64,000 nucleotides of DNA from CAVWUA01 sp963758025 (GTDB taxonomy: Bacteria; Planctomycetota; Planctomycetia; Isosphaerales; Isosphaeraceae). Within the stretch, counting starts at the first letter, position 1. Each line of letters opens with the position of its first letter. Under the pieces are notes generated by a model, which worked only from the letters and a program-made list of their open reading frames with translations, did not search any database and was not told where the DNA came from. The translations under genes and the position numbers were made by a program. The stretch covers positions 1,309,679 to 1,373,678 of the forward strand of contig CAVWUA010000006.1 of NCBI GenBank assembly GCA_963758025.1. Reading direction: 5' to 3'. Shown piece by piece: positions 31,701 through 41,837 of the stretch.

Positions 31701-34193
31701 CCACCGACCAGCAGCAGTCCCTCGGGAGAAACCGGACCCGCGACCGCCGTGCCCCCTCCGCCAATTAACGCGCCCATCGGCATGGACCGACGGCTCGGAG
31801 CCAGACGAGCGAACCGGCCGGGACGCCACAACGTTCACGCGGCCATCGCGGATTCCCCACCGTCTCCCACAACACGATGGCATGTCCCGGTCCGGCTGGT
31901 CAGCCAGTTCGACGCTCCGCGATGGGATTGCCGATTCCCCAGATCCCCAAATTGCAACCCGAGACCTGTTGAAAAGCAAGGTCAGTCAAGATGGCTGGGT
32001 GTGGATCGAACGAGGAGGCATGAGCCTGAATATCTCGACAACCAATCGAAACCTCAAGATGGGTGACGAGATCGTCGAGGTGTCTCCGACGACAGCCATC
32101 GCGTCCTCCGCAATGGGAATCTGGTCGAGGTCAGCACACCGGGAAAGGACTCGCTCTACAAGCAGATGGAGGCCGTGAGAGCCGAGGTTGTGGCCATGCA
32201 ACGGAACGAGACAGCGAGGAATCCCGATGCGGCCTCTCGGTTCTTCCTGCGCGGGCGGAGTTCCGCCTGAAGGCTTTCCGATTCGAGTTGCTGGATAGTG
32301 CGTATCTCAACGAGCAGGGCAAGGATCCGAACCTGCTCAGGAACGGGCTCTGGCCGCTCTCCGATGCGGAGGAACACTTCATCAAGGGCTATTCCTCCAA
32401 CAACTCTGCTGTCAAACGGGTCGAGGCGATCGACCAGCAGTGGTTGCTCGCATCGCTCGATCGCATCGCTCGCGATTTGTCGAGGGCTTCGGATCAGATC
32501 GTCGACCCCGCGGCGTTCTCGATCCGTGTGGAGGAGCTGGACCGATACTTCCAGTTGGTCACTTCGAATTCGAACGCGAACCCCGCACAACAACCCCCGT
32601 TACCTCAGGGAATGGCCGGGCAGCAGATCCTCTGGCTCCAGCAAACCGCGCTCGGGGACCAGATCAAGACGTTGAGGAGCCGTGCGGAAGACTATCTCCG
32701 TCGAGCGGGATCAGGGGATAAGCGAATCGGCATGGTGGGAATGTGGAGCGATCGCTCGACTTCGTCTGCACCGCCGCCCGAGAATTCCCTCTCGCCACTG
32801 ATCCGGTCTCTCGAAAGAAGCCTGGACGCCCTGGAGCAACGCATGAAGAAGCATTTCGACAAGCGGGGCGATGGCGACTTGGGCCTGTCCGGTTCGCGGC
32901 CTCCGCTCGCGTCACCGCAATCTCAGGGGCCGAGCGGCCTGGGCTCGAATGTCGCGTCCAAGGACCCCGGATTCGACAACTTCTTCGTGTATTCGGATCG
33001 CGATTGCCAAAAGCCCGATGGAACCAGGGACTATTTCGTGGAAGGTAAGGGATTCATCGCCGAGCGCACGATGGAAATGGTCAACGGCGACTTCCCGGTG
33101 CTATTGCTGGGATTGCTAGGACGAATGAGGCGCTTGAGGATGACTTGCGAGGCTTGCAGGCGACGATCGTGGAGCACGACCACACGGTGAAGCCTCTGTA
33201 TGAGCGGATGAATCAGAGGCGTGAGCCGGCGAAGGTCGCGATGTCGAATCCGAAGGCCGGGACCGAGGCGGAAGTCGTGATCGAGTTCAACCCGTTCCAG
33301 GCCGAAGCGGGAGCAGACATTGAATTGTTGATCGGGCTTTCACGGCCTCTCCAGAACTTCGACGACCTCAAGCGAGACTCGAATGCGCCGCGCTCGAGCT
33401 GTACAAGGATGGAGAACTCGTGAACGTGCCGTATCTGAACTTCGACCCCGACTATTCACGAGACACGCTCCTGGTGTTCCGGATTCCCAAGCCCAAGATG
33501 AAGGCCGGGCGACTGCATCCGGGACACTCACGCCGAAGCTCCGGATCGCGAAGCGATTCCTGCCGGTCCTGGGGCGCGACAACACGTTCAACTTCACGTT
33601 CTCGCTCGGGACGCTCCGGCCGACATCCAGCTGATCGCCGCGCTCCGGCAGCCGAAGCAGACCGACGCCGATCGGGAGTTGCAAAAGGATCAGGAATTCG
33701 CGTTCCGCAACACGATCCCGGCGAACGAGACCGAGGCGATCGTTGAAGTGCAGGTCCTGGCTGGAGCGTCGGTGCGCGAGGCCAAGGTGACCGGGCACTT
33801 CCAGAGGATCGACGCGGCCTCGAGGCGATCCCCACGCCCGAGGTCGATTTCTTGGACGATGGCAAGTACCCCGACCTCCAACCCGGGGACGGGGTCTATA
33901 CGGCCAGGATCACCCTGCCTCCCGCAGGCCGGCGGTCGGGCTCGGAATACCGGGTGTTCATCGAGGCGACTGCCAGGGAAGGTCAGGCTAAGTTCATCAC
34001 CCTGCACGAGACGATGTCCACGAAGGTCGAGGTCGACCCGGCCAACCGTCGTCCCGTCCGGGGCCAGGAGCAACCGGCTCCGGAAACGAAGGAAGATCCC
34101 GAACTCAACCTCAACCTCGACAAGAGCATCCCGCCCGTGCCGGCGTTTCAGCGGTCGACCTCTCTGAACTTCCGACTCTCCGCCGAGGGGTAA
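28740..34193 (+). CDS. Very large exported CLCA-like protein (degenerate metalloprotease, VWA-like, beta-sandwich), many frameshifts
   Basis: ATG 28740, with AAGGAT upstream, starts a signal peptide (MTRIASPPRFLALVMSLVLS). Across frames the order is as follows. First an N-terminal domain (KDASEVLREVTGGRATIGSL, KKADVIIS) like the start of CLCA proteins. Then DEQCHYLFSLPNEY at 29198-29239, aligned with the CLCA zinc motif HExxHxxxxxxDEY. Then GPGCLMDNYFYRN and LCDNASH, the Cys-containing segment that follows it. Next come long helices (29.5-30.3 kb) and a VWA-like half (LIVVVPP, VDLVLVGYATVPLRFRDMV, TGGSVQVIGDVDEL). The end has more helices, a Pro-rich linker near 31.6-31.8 kb, and a sandwich domain with DFLDDGKYPDLQPGDGVYTA. 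No MIDAS DxSxS was found. I treat it as one gene of about 1800 codons because the stops between pieces vanish with one-base shifts; two genes cannot be excluded. Confidence 0.5.
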
Positions 34194-34228
34194 TTCGAAC
34201 CGCCTCGGACACCCCTTCCACGATCGCA

Positions 34229-34276
34229 CGCGGAGCATGGCGGACCCAAGTGCTTGGGCCCGCCGCCATGCTCCGC
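34229..34276. terminator. Long hairpin between convergent genes
   Basis: CGGAGCATGGCGG...CCCAAG pairs with CTTGGG...CCGCCATGCTCCG around a two-base loop, with small bulges. It lies between the stop of the large CLCA-like gene and the stop of the leftward thioredoxin-like gene. It probably stops transcription from both sides, or it is a dispersed palindromic repeat that settled there. Confidence 0.55.
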
Positions 34277-34286
34277 GATGACCCGC

Positions 34287-35644
34287 TTACTTGCGGAACC
34301 AGCCGCCCTTGCGAGGTGTGTTCTGAGGAGTGGGTGAAGGATACGGAGGCGGATTATTCTCATACCCAGGCGGATATGGAGCGTATCCTATTCGGAACCT
34401 CGGCCGTGACCGTGATGCTTCTCGCGCTCGTATTCAAACTCCTCCAGAAGGGCCGCTGGCACCAGGGCATAACCCGGAGGGGCGGAGGGCGCGGGTGCAT
34501 ATCCGATCGGTGCGTTGGAGCTCGGCATCGGCGCGAATGCGGGAGCAGACGCCATCTGGAGTCGAGGATTGCCCTTCTGGCGTAGGTGCTCGCCCAGGGC
34601 ACCGAGCATTCGATCCAGCAGGTTAGGGGCGGTCAGCATCGCCGTCCCGAATGAGGGAGCGGAAGCAGGTTGCGGGGCATAGGCGACAGGCGAAGGTTGA
34701 GGTGCATAAGACACCGGAGTAGGCTGAGGCGCATATGCCACCGGTGCGGGTTGAGGCGCGTAGGAAGGTTGCGGCGCGTAGTTGGGCGGAGGTGCCGAGG
34801 CGGGTGGAGCACTGAAGAGGTTCGGTGTGGGCTGAGCGCGTAGGCTGGAGGGGCCGAGGCCGTTGGCGGCGCCATGTAACTAACCGTCGGAGTCGGTGAC
34901 GAGGCGAATACAATGTTGGGCTGAGGCGTTGGCCCGACCACCACGGTCGGGGTTGCGGGTTGAACGACAACCGGCGCTAGGGAGGAGACACCACTGTGGG
35001 TTGAGCAGGCGGCGCGGCGTAGACGGGAGGAACATACGACGGATAATACGGGGTCGGAGGAGCCACGGGCACCGGTTTCGGAGGCACCACGGGAGGTGGA
35101 GGCGTTACCGGATATTGCTCTGAGGGATGAGTCTGGGCGGAGGGAGTGTACTGGGCCTGCTGGACGGCATCGTCACTCTTCGTTTCGACTACTCCCGAGG
35201 AGGCGACCGAGGCGGCCCAGGCGAGGGCGGAGGAGGCGGAACTCGCATTCGGCTTCGCACCGACCAGTTTCAAGCCAGATCCAGATCCTCGACGATAGAC
35301 GAGAACAGTCGGGAACTGCTTGATCCCGAGCTTACCGACCACGTCACGATACGATTCCAGCGGCATCTCGGCGAGGTGCGGCCGATCCGGGTCGGGCCAT
35401 CCGGAAACGAGATCTGCCATTTGCCGGTAAAAGAGACAGAGGGTGTAACGTCTCTATTCGTCACCACAACAATCGAAATTCGCCCATCTTGCATCGTTTC
35501 CTTGAGGGCTTGTGCGAGCGGTTCGGCCCCTGAATCGTTTTGTCGAGCAAGGGCCGGGCGATTCGTCAGGAGTAGGACCAGGAATCCGATTACGCCAAAA
35601 CCGAAACCGGGTTGAACTCGCCGAGGGACGGTTGCCTTGCTCAT
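34287..35644 (-). CDS. Exported thioredoxin-like protein with long Pro/Ala/Tyr repeat tail, several frames
   Basis: ATG 35644 (or GTG 35653) starts a leader (FGFGVIGFLVLLLTNRPALA). Then RISIVVVTNRDVTPSVSF and, in a second frame, KLGIKQFPTVLVYRRGSG show a thioredoxin-type fold with the cis-Pro strand but without a CxxC. After about residue 140 the protein is a proline-rich tail with repeated SYAPQP and AYAPQP units, then LDRMLGALGEHLRQKGNPRL and an end in a further frame, GYAPYPPGYENNPPPYPSPT...GGWFRK, stop at 34287-34289. The total is about 450 residues. The tail resembles the Tyr/Pro-rich protein at 27.4-28.3 kb. Confidence 0.55.
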
Positions 35645-35734
35645 CCGTGGCACTCACTTTCTCTGACGAATACGGGGATAACCGAGAACACAGACTTATC
35701 GGCTAGGAATTGGTTCCTGTTTCAAAGAATTCCT

Positions 35735-36958
35735 CTAATCCGGCAACTCAGAATCTCGCGAGGCACTCGCTTCGGCCAGCGCTTGGGCCCCGGCGGCAAT
35801 CAGCCGAAATTGTTCGGCTAGCAGGGACTTTTGAACGTCGGTCAGGACCATGACTTGCCCCTGAGGCGTGCGCAAGTCGAGACCGGCAGGCAGCATCAAT
35901 TGGATCAGCCGCTGGCTGAGTGGTTGGAAAAGCAACTGGTCCCAGGCGGCCTTTTGGGTTGGGTCGACCGGGAGGATGGCGGACAGACGTTCGGCCATCT
36001 CGCGAAGCACTTCCCCATAGGAAGAGTACAGATTCATCCGGAAGGCAAGGGTCTCGAACAGCTCCTCGATCCGAGATGAGAGTTCAACACCTTCCGGAAG
36101 CCGTGCCAGGGCCTCCTTGGTGAGGTGATCGAGCTGCGTCGGCGCGACGTCCGCGACGGGGAGGGCCGTGGAGATCGAAGGGGTGTTGCGATCCGTGGAC
36201 GAAGGCCGATCGCTCGAAGGCGCAGGCCGGATGACCACCTCGACCGTATCAGGTTGCGAGATGGCGTTGGCATCGGCAACGATCAGGGCGAATCGATAGA
36301 CGCCGGATTGTTCGGGAACAAACGAAAAAATGTACCCATCTTCCAGTTTTAATCGAGCTTCAGGGCCACCGACCTGGATCCAGCGGTATTTCAGATCTCC
36401 TTTGGGCGTGCTGGCACCTCCGTTGAGGGTGAGCTGGCGACCGACCTGACCGATCTGGTCGTCTCCAGCATGGGCCCGGGGCGAATCAGTCTGAGGTTTC
36501 GGGGAGATCTCCCTTGGAGTAACATCCAGGGTTACAACAGGTTTCGCGGTTGGCTCGATTGGCTGGGCATTTTCCAGAGACGCGTAATCGCCTTCGCCGA
36601 CCAGTAGGGATTGTACAATGGCAGCGTCGAGCGTAGATGGTGATTCGACGAAAACCGGCTCGGTTGTGTTCTCGCCGGGTTCAGCGACTTGCGGTCCGTT
36701 GTTACCCGTGCCACCAATTTCAATGTCCCCAGGATTCCCACGACGGGAATTCTGGGTCATGGAGGCCGCGAGCAGGGCAGCCTGTTTCGCATCCACCCTT
36801 GGATCGTTCCCCGAGGCGGTGTTCTTCACGTGTTCCGGCTGAATGCGATCCTTACTCGCAATATCACGCCGGGCCACCTGCCGACAGCCGCTTACGGCCA
36901 GCAGTACGAGAACGCAGAGAAGCGATTCTCTGCTCAAGTCGAGGAATGATCGAACCAC
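35735..36958 (-). CDS. PKD-domain lipoprotein
   Basis: This 407-residue protein lies in one intact frame. The signal peptide ends in the lipobox VSGC (Cys 25). A long polar linker leads to a PKD-like domain near residues 165-250 (AHAGDDQIGQVGRQLTLNGG, LKYRWIQVGGPEARL, GVYRFALIVADANA). The C-terminal 150 residues are helical (SSRIEELFETLAFRMNLYSS). PKD domains hold proteins or polysaccharides at surfaces. The stop-to-start gap to the thioredoxin-like gene is about 90 bases on the same strand, so the two are likely co-transcribed. Confidence 0.75.
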   Translation of the reverse strand: MVRSFLDLSRESLLCVLVLLAVSGCRQVARRDIASKDRIQPEHVKNTASGNDPRVDAKQAALLAASMTQNSRRGNPGDIEIGGTGNNGPQVAEPGENTTEPVFVESPSTLDAAIVQSLLVGEGDYASLENAQPIEPTAKPVVTLDVTPREISPKPQTDSPRAHAGDDQIGQVGRQLTLNGGASTPKGDLKYRWIQVGGPEARLKLEDGYIFSFVPEQSGVYRFALIVADANAISQPDTVEVVIRPAPSSDRPSSTDRNTPSISTALPVADVAPTQLDHLTKEALARLPEGVELSSRIEELFETLAFRMNLYSSYGEVLREMAERLSAILPVDPTQKAAWDQLLFQPLSQRLIQLMLPAGLDLRTPQGQVMVLTDVQKSLLAEQFRLIAAGAQALAEASASRDSELPD

Positions 36959-37121
36959 GGTGGGCCTTCCTTGGCCTGGGATTATTATTTGCCAAGCAAG
37001 AAATTAGGAGTCTTTATGGTAATTCGGTCTTTGTGGGCCCAGCGGGTGAGTCGAAGTCCTCAATTTTGTGATCGTTCAGTGTGAACGGGCAAAACGGCGC
37101 CGCTCGACAGGGTATGTCGGC

Positions 37122-37436
37122 TCATGATGGATTGCAGGGTAGTGCGAGCAGGAGGCCCACCAGAGACTCCAAGAGCCCCTTCCCCTGGACTCGGCGTGGT
37201 AGGGGGAACTCTCGAAGGAGCCCAGGTACAGCGGCAGGTTCTCTTGCGAGGTCCCCCGATGGGGTCGCAGTCACGAACAGCAGGAGCGACCAGAAGCCTT
37301 CGAGCGTATGGACGTGGACCCCGCAGAACCCGTCGTCGTCTCGGGCGTACTCCCCCGCCGCATGGCAAACCTTCTCGTGATCGTAGCCCCACTCGACCAG
37401 CCGGACATAGATCTCATATTCATCGGTGTAGGCCAA
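37122..37436 (-). pseudogene. IS1595-family (ISXO2-like) transposase remnant
   Basis: Reading leftward one sees YTDEYEIYVRLVEWGYDHEK, VCHAAGEYARDDDGF and VHVHTLEGFWSLL, the C-terminal catalytic part of ISXO2-type transposases. The frame then departs from the family (RSWLRPHRG is expected) and ends with GKGLLESLVGLLL in register again. The N-terminal zinc finger and first catalytic Asp are absent; the remnant is cut on the right by IS3-derived sequence. Confidence 0.7.
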
Positions 37437-37512
37437 TGAACCCTTGGCTGGACTTTCCCACCGATGACGGGCGCCGGGTTAAGAGCGTAAGCTCGAACCC
37501 AGGAGTCCAACG

Positions 37513-37520
37513 ATGGCTAA
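37513..37520 (+). pseudogene. First codons of IS3-family orfA, left of IS5 copy B
   Basis: ATGGCTAA with AGGAG nearby is followed at once by the IS5 end. Beyond IS5 the frame resumes as TRRTFTREFKAQAVKL, so the IS5 element jumped into codon 3 of orfA. Confidence 0.55.
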
Positions 37521-38426
37521 GAGTCTGTCCCATAAGGGGCGTCAGGCGGCCTCCGGCCTGGGATAACGGAACTCGGGGTCCTCGCCCGAGGGCTCCAGGC
37601 GGTGGAGCATCAACTGGATCATCGCCAGCTTGAGGAACGACTCCGATGACAGGACGGTCTTCTCCCGGTCCTGGCTCAGCCGCCGGCACCGACCCAGCCA
37701 CGCGAACGTCCGCTCGACCGTCCATCGGATTGGCAGCCGCACCCAACCCCGCTGGCCCTTGGGCCGCCGGATGATCTCCAGGTCCCAGCCGGCGTTTGTC
37801 TCGACCCACTCGTAGAGAGCAAAGTTGTGGTACTTGTTGTCGGCGTACATCCGCCTCACCTTGCCCATCGGCTGGCCCGCCAGCCGGGCGAACAGTTCCG
37901 GAGCCGCCGCCGCATCGTCGACCGAGGCGGCGGTGACCAGCACGGCCAGCAGCAACCCCATGCTGTCCACAACGATATGGCGTTTCCGCCCGTCGACGTT
38001 CTTGGCGTTGTCGCGGCCCCGCTGCTCGCCGCCGGAGGTCGTATCGACCGACTGGCTGTCGACGCTGGCGGTGGTGCGGGGATGGTACGGCTTCTCCTTC
38101 GCCCGGACCTTGCGGCGGAGCAGGTCATGGATCGTGTCGAGGGTGCCGTCGGACCGCCACTGGTCGTAGTAGCGCCAGACGGTGCTCTTGGGGGGCAAGT
38201 CGCCGGGGAGGTACCGCCACTGGCATCCGGTCCGGAGGATATAGAAGACGGCGTCGAGGACGTCGCGCATGTCGGTCTTGCGGGGCCGCCCGCCGCCTGG
38301 CTCGGGCGGGAGGTGCGGCTCGATCAAGGTCCACTGGGCATCGGTGACGTCGCTGGGGTAGTGGTGCGTTCTCATACCACTTCTACGATGCTCAACCCCC
38401 GGATGTTCCCCTTCTGGGACAGACTC
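37521..38426 (-). mobile_element. IS5-family insertion sequence, copy B
   Basis: This element is 906 bp, the same length as copy A. Both ends carry GAGTCTGTCCCA plus TAAGGGG or GAAGGGG. TAA on each side (37518-37520 and 38427-38429) is the target duplication. It is inserted in the start of an IS3-family element. Confidence 0.92.
37542..38375 (-). CDS. IS5-family transposase, copy B
   Basis: This is an intact 277-residue transposase, nearly identical to copy A, with the same DDE residues (SVDSQSVDTT, MYADNKYHN, RWTVERTFAW). It reads leftward. Two full copies with so little divergence suggest recent movement. Confidence 0.93.
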   Translation of the reverse strand: MRTHHYPSDVTDAQWTLIEPHLPPEPGGGRPRKTDMRDVLDAVFYILRTGCQWRYLPGDLPPKSTVWRYYDQWRSDGTLDTIHDLLRRKVRAKEKPYHPRTTASVDSQSVDTTSGGEQRGRDNAKNVDGRKRHIVVDSMGLLLAVLVTAASVDDAAAAPELFARLAGQPMGKVRRMYADNKYHNFALYEWVETNAGWDLEIIRRPKGQRGWVRLPIRWTVERTFAWLGRCRRLSQDREKTVLSSESFLKLAMIQLMLHRLEPSGEDPEFRYPRPEAA

Positions 38427-38925
38427 TAAAGACACGACGAACGTTCACCCGCGAGTTCAAGGCCCAGGCCGTCAAGCTCGTCATCGAGCAGGGCAAGAGC
38501 CTCGCCGAGGTTGCCTGCGAGCCGGACCTCGGCGAGAGCATGCTCCGGACCCGGAAGCAGGCCCTGGTCAGGGACGGCAACCATCCTTCCCCGGCAAGGG
38601 GAACCCGCCCGCGCTGCAGGAGGAACTGCGTCGCCTCCGGGCCGAGAACAAGAGGCGCACCATGGTTCGCGACATCCTGAAGAAAGCGACGGCCATCTTC
38701 GCCAGGGGGTCGTCAGGAGGTACGCCTTCGTCGAGCGCCACCGGGGACGATGGCCGGTCCGGCTGATGTGCCGGGTCCGCGCGTCTCCGCCAGCGGCTAC
38801 TACGACTGGCGGGGAAGGCCACCGAGCCGCAGGGCGGCCAGCCACGACGCCCTGGTCGTCACAATCCAAGCCAACCACGACGAGGTCAAGTCCCGCTACG
38901 GCAGCCCGAGGATTCACGGCGAGTT
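38427..38925 (+). pseudogene. IS3-family transposase remnant (orfA and start of orfB)
   Basis: RRTFTREFKAQAVKLVIEQ and SLAEVACEPDLGESMLRTRK are the orfA helix-turn-helix. After shifts, ERDILKKATAIFA joins the start of orfB (YAFVERHRGRWPVRLMCRV, SASGYYDWRGRPPS, IQANHDEVKSRYGSPRIHGE). Homology stops after RIHGEL; the whole DDE core is gone. It is the remains of an element cut by IS5 on the left. Confidence 0.8.
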
Positions 38926-39085
38926 AGAGCCTGTTATGAACTCCAGGCGAACAAGGGAGCGGCCGTGTGGAGCATCAGCAGGCTGGACGCGACGTAGTGC
39001 ATCCCCGAGACAACTCCGGCAACTGTTTTCTCGGTTGCATGATATTGGAGTGAGTAAATGAGGGGAGCTGTCACCTCCCCACAGC

Positions 39086-39182
39086 TCACCGATCGATGAG
39101 CAGGATCGCGACCGAATGCCGGTCGCTGCCGACCATTCGGCAGAGTTCGTCGGCTGTCTCACGCTTGTCCATGACTGCTTCC
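39086..39182 (-). pseudogene. 3' end of a small gene interrupted by IS21
   Basis: Read leftward, MDKRETADELCRMVGSDRHS and VAILLIDR end at TGA (39086-39088). Together with the part right of the IS21 element and one copy of GCTTCC this makes a 94-codon frame without a stop. Confidence 0.65.
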
Positions 39183-39188
39183 TGGCAG

Positions 39189-39234
39189 TGGTCAAGCAAT
39201 CCGGGCCCACCTGGTCAAGCAATCCGGGCCCACC
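39189..39234. repeat. Tandem 23-bp transposase-binding repeats at the IS21 left end
   Basis: Two perfect 23-base copies (TGGTCAAGCAATCCGGG plus CCCACC) stand head to tail. The right end has one perfect inverted copy (41809-41831) and one diverged copy with three changes (41775-41797). Multiple terminal repeats are a hallmark of IS21 ends. Confidence 0.85.
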
Positions 39235-39317
39235 TGGGTCACCTCAACATAACCAAGGACTGACCGGGCGGACAGTCCTTCTGCGTCGTATCCTCTGAAC
39301 CCGTGACCAGTCCGGGC

Positions 39318-40084
39318 TCATCCCGTCTTCCGGCCTTTCTTGGCCTTCATCGACTCCCGGAACCGGTAGCTCTCCCCGTTCATCTCGAAGATGTGGCACC
39401 GGTGCGTGATCCGGTCGAGGAGGGCCGCGGTCATCCGCTCCCCCTGGAACACCTGCGCCCAGTCCGCGAACGGCAGATTGCTCGTGATCAGCACGCTCGA
39501 CCGCTCGTAACGGTCTGTCAGCAGCCGGAACAAGAGTTCCACGCCGTTGCGGCTGAACGACACGTAGCCCAGTTCGTCGCAGATTAAAAGCTCCGCCCGG
39601 TCGATCTGGCCCAGGAACCGATCGAGCGTGTACTGCTTCTGCTCCTTCTCCAGCCGGCTGACCAGGGCCGGCGCCGTGAAGAACCGCACCCGCAGACCGC
39701 GGCGACAGGCCGCCAGGCCCAACGCGGTGGCCAGGTGCGTCTTCCCCGTCCCGGTGGAGCCGATGAAGCAGCAATTGAACTTCTGATCAACCCACTCGCA
39801 GAGCGCAGCTCCAGGAGCTTCGGCTTGGACAGCGTAGGCATCATCGAGAAATCATACGTGTCGAAGTCCTTGGCCACCGGGAACGCCGCGTCCTTGATCC
39901 GCTTGTCCAGCGCGTTGGTGGCCCGGGCCGCCAGCTCCGCCTCGGCCAATTGAAGGAGGAATTGCTCATAGTTTTGGTTCGAGGCCGCTGCCGCGCGCGA
40001 CAGCCGCTCCAGCTCCCGGGCCATCGCCGGCAGCCGGAGCTGCTTCAGGTGCGCCTTCAGCAGATCGGTCACGGGATCACTCAT
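39318..40084 (-). CDS. istB: IS21 helper ATPase IstB, one frameshift
   Basis: The start MSDPVTDLLKAHLKQLRLPA overlaps the istA stop. The Walker A motif GSTGTGKTHLATALG is reached only by a one-base shift near 39805, where LSKPKLLELR in one frame continues as LCEWVDQKFNCC in the other. Walker B is LLICDELGYV; VLITSNLPFADW is sensor I. With the shift repaired the length is about 255 residues, normal for IstB. Confidence 0.88.
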
Positions 40085-41711
40085 GTCGATCGCTCCTTTC
40101 CAAAGACTCCGGGGATGAAGACCGGGGGCCGACGCGACGCCCGGGCATGAGCCGATCACACCGTCTCATGTTTCGATCCTTTGCTCGGTCGATGCCTCCC
40201 CGTCGAGCAGTCGATTGAATCGCGACAGGTCCGGGGCGGGGCGGGACCGAGACCAGTGGCAGACTCGTATTTCCATGCGAGTGATCGATAGGGCATGATC
40301 GCCCCGCTTCGGCCGCCGCCAGGGCCCGTGTCCGCTGGATGATCGCCTCGGCCGAGACGGCATGCCCCGCGCGGCAGGCCGCGATCGCCCGCTCGATCCG
40401 CGGCTGCGGGTGCTCGCCGAGCAGTTGCAGGACCCGGATGAACTGCCGCGTCCCACCCGGCGTGCCGTACTTCGCCTCCAGCTCGCGGCGCAAGCCAGCC
40501 AGGGCCACCGTGGGCCGCCAGTCGCGGTACACCGGCGCGTGGTCCAGGGCCGCCGGGCGACGTTCCAGCGTGGCCAGGAAATGCACCGCATCGAGGACTT
40601 GCTGGGAGTGGCCGTAGCACCGCGGGTGCTCGGCCACGACCTGGCCGCCAGCCACCACCACGACCCGATCGACATAGCCTTTGATGGTCACGGACCGGAA
40701 CGCCCAGGGCCGGGGCACGCTGTAACGGTTGGTGTCGAACGCCACCGTCTGGTACTTGTCGGCGACGGCCTGCCGCTCGATGCAGGGGTCGAACGCACGC
40801 TGGGGCAACCGCGCTGCGGCGGCGACCTCCTCGGCGAAGCGATCGCCGATGAGGAACGCGCCGGAGGCCGAGCGGACGGTCCTGCGGCGCTGGTCGAGGC
40901 ATCGAGTCCTCATGTGTTTGTTCAACTCGGTGAGGTCGGCGACGCGGGGCACGGGGGTGGCGAACCGGCGCTGCACGGCCCGCACGCCGCTCTCGACGTC
41001 GGGCTTCTCGTGGGCCTGCGCCGGCAGGCAGAACTTGGCCTCGAAGGTGTAGTGGCTGGCCAGCGCGGCGTAGCGCGGATGGAGGTGCCGTTGCCGGCCG
41101 CTGAGGATCAACGTAGCCACAGTTTTTGGATTGTCCCACCAAACCTCTCGAGGCACGGCGGCGAAGAACTCCAGGGCATGGACCATGCCGTGGAGGATCG
41201 CCTCGGTGCGCTCGGTGGGCAGCGCGATGACGAAGGGGGCGTTGGAGTAGGCCCAGACGGTCACCAGGAAAGGGACGAGGCGTCGGCCGTCGGGGAAGTC
41301 GACGTGGATGTGTCCGAAGTCGGCCTCGAGGCGATGGCCCGGTGGGTGGGCCAGTGGGATGAATGTGGGTCGTGAGGCTTGCCGGTGGGCGGCGACGTAG
41401 CGTCGGACCGTGGGGTAGGAGCCGGGATAGCCGTGCTCGTCCTGGAGCCGCCGGAAGAGCTGGGCGGCGGTGTGCCGTTGCTTGGGGGGTGCGTCGCGAT
41501 CGTCGCGGAGGACCTGGTCAATGATCGCGGTGAAGGGTTCGAGCACGGGGGCCGGGGGCGGCTTGGTGCGGGTATAGGGCCTGGGCTCGGGGGTGGCCAG
41601 TGCCTCGCGGACCTTGCGGCGCGAGACGTGGAAGGCGCGGGCGATCTGCCGGATGGTCATGCCATCGCGGTGCGCCGTGCGATATTTGGCGTAGTCGTCC
41701 ACCGTACGCAT
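40077..41711 (-). CDS. istA: IS21 transposase IstA
   Basis: This 544-residue protein lies in one frame. An HTH (MTIRQIARAFHVSRRKVREA) is followed by the DDE integrase core, with LEADFGHIHVDF and EVWWDNPKTVAT as the first two acidic sites, and a basic tail. Its stop overlaps the istB start (CATGAGTGA), the usual translational coupling. Confidence 0.94.
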   Translation of the reverse strand: MRTVDDYAKYRTAHRDGMTIRQIARAFHVSRRKVREALATPEPRPYTRTKPPPAPVLEPFTAIIDQVLRDDRDAPPKQRHTAAQLFRRLQDEHGYPGSYPTVRRYVAAHRQASRPTFIPLAHPPGHRLEADFGHIHVDFPDGRRLVPFLVTVWAYSNAPFVIALPTERTEAILHGMVHALEFFAAVPREVWWDNPKTVATLILSGRQRHLHPRYAALASHYTFEAKFCLPAQAHEKPDVESGVRAVQRRFATPVPRVADLTELNKHMRTRCLDQRRRTVRSASGAFLIGDRFAEEVAAAARLPQRAFDPCIERQAVADKYQTVAFDTNRYSVPRPWAFRSVTIKGYVDRVVVVAGGQVVAEHPRCYGHSQQVLDAVHFLATLERRPAALDHAPVYRDWRPTVALAGLRRELEAKYGTPGGTRQFIRVLQLLGEHPQPRIERAIAACRAGHAVSAEAIIQRTRALAAAEAGRSCPIDHSHGNTSLPLVSVPPRPGPVAIQSTARRGGIDRAKDRNMRRCDRLMPGRRVGPRSSSPESLERSDRHE

Positions 41712-41837
41712 GTCCTGACCTCCGTGAGGGCGGAAGATCCCGAAGGGACTCCAGCCTACGGAGGAGGGGGTTACGGTGGGTCCAGATTACTTGACCATCG
41801 GGGCCTCAGGTGGGCCCGGATTGCTTGACCACTGCCA

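Larger units (their letters stand above)
39183..41837 (-). mobile_element. IS21-family insertion sequence, complete
   Basis: The 2655-bp element starts TGGCAGTGGTCAAGC and ends GCTTGACCACTGCCA. The 6-base target duplication GCTTCC lies at 39177-39182 and 41838-41843. It carries istA and istB in the usual order and interrupts a small leftward gene. Confidence 0.93.

Noticed and set aside
39189..39234. Short direct repeats resembling a CRISPR array
   Set aside because: Only two 23-base copies stand directly head to tail without spacers, and they belong to the IS21 terminus, with inverted copies at the other end.
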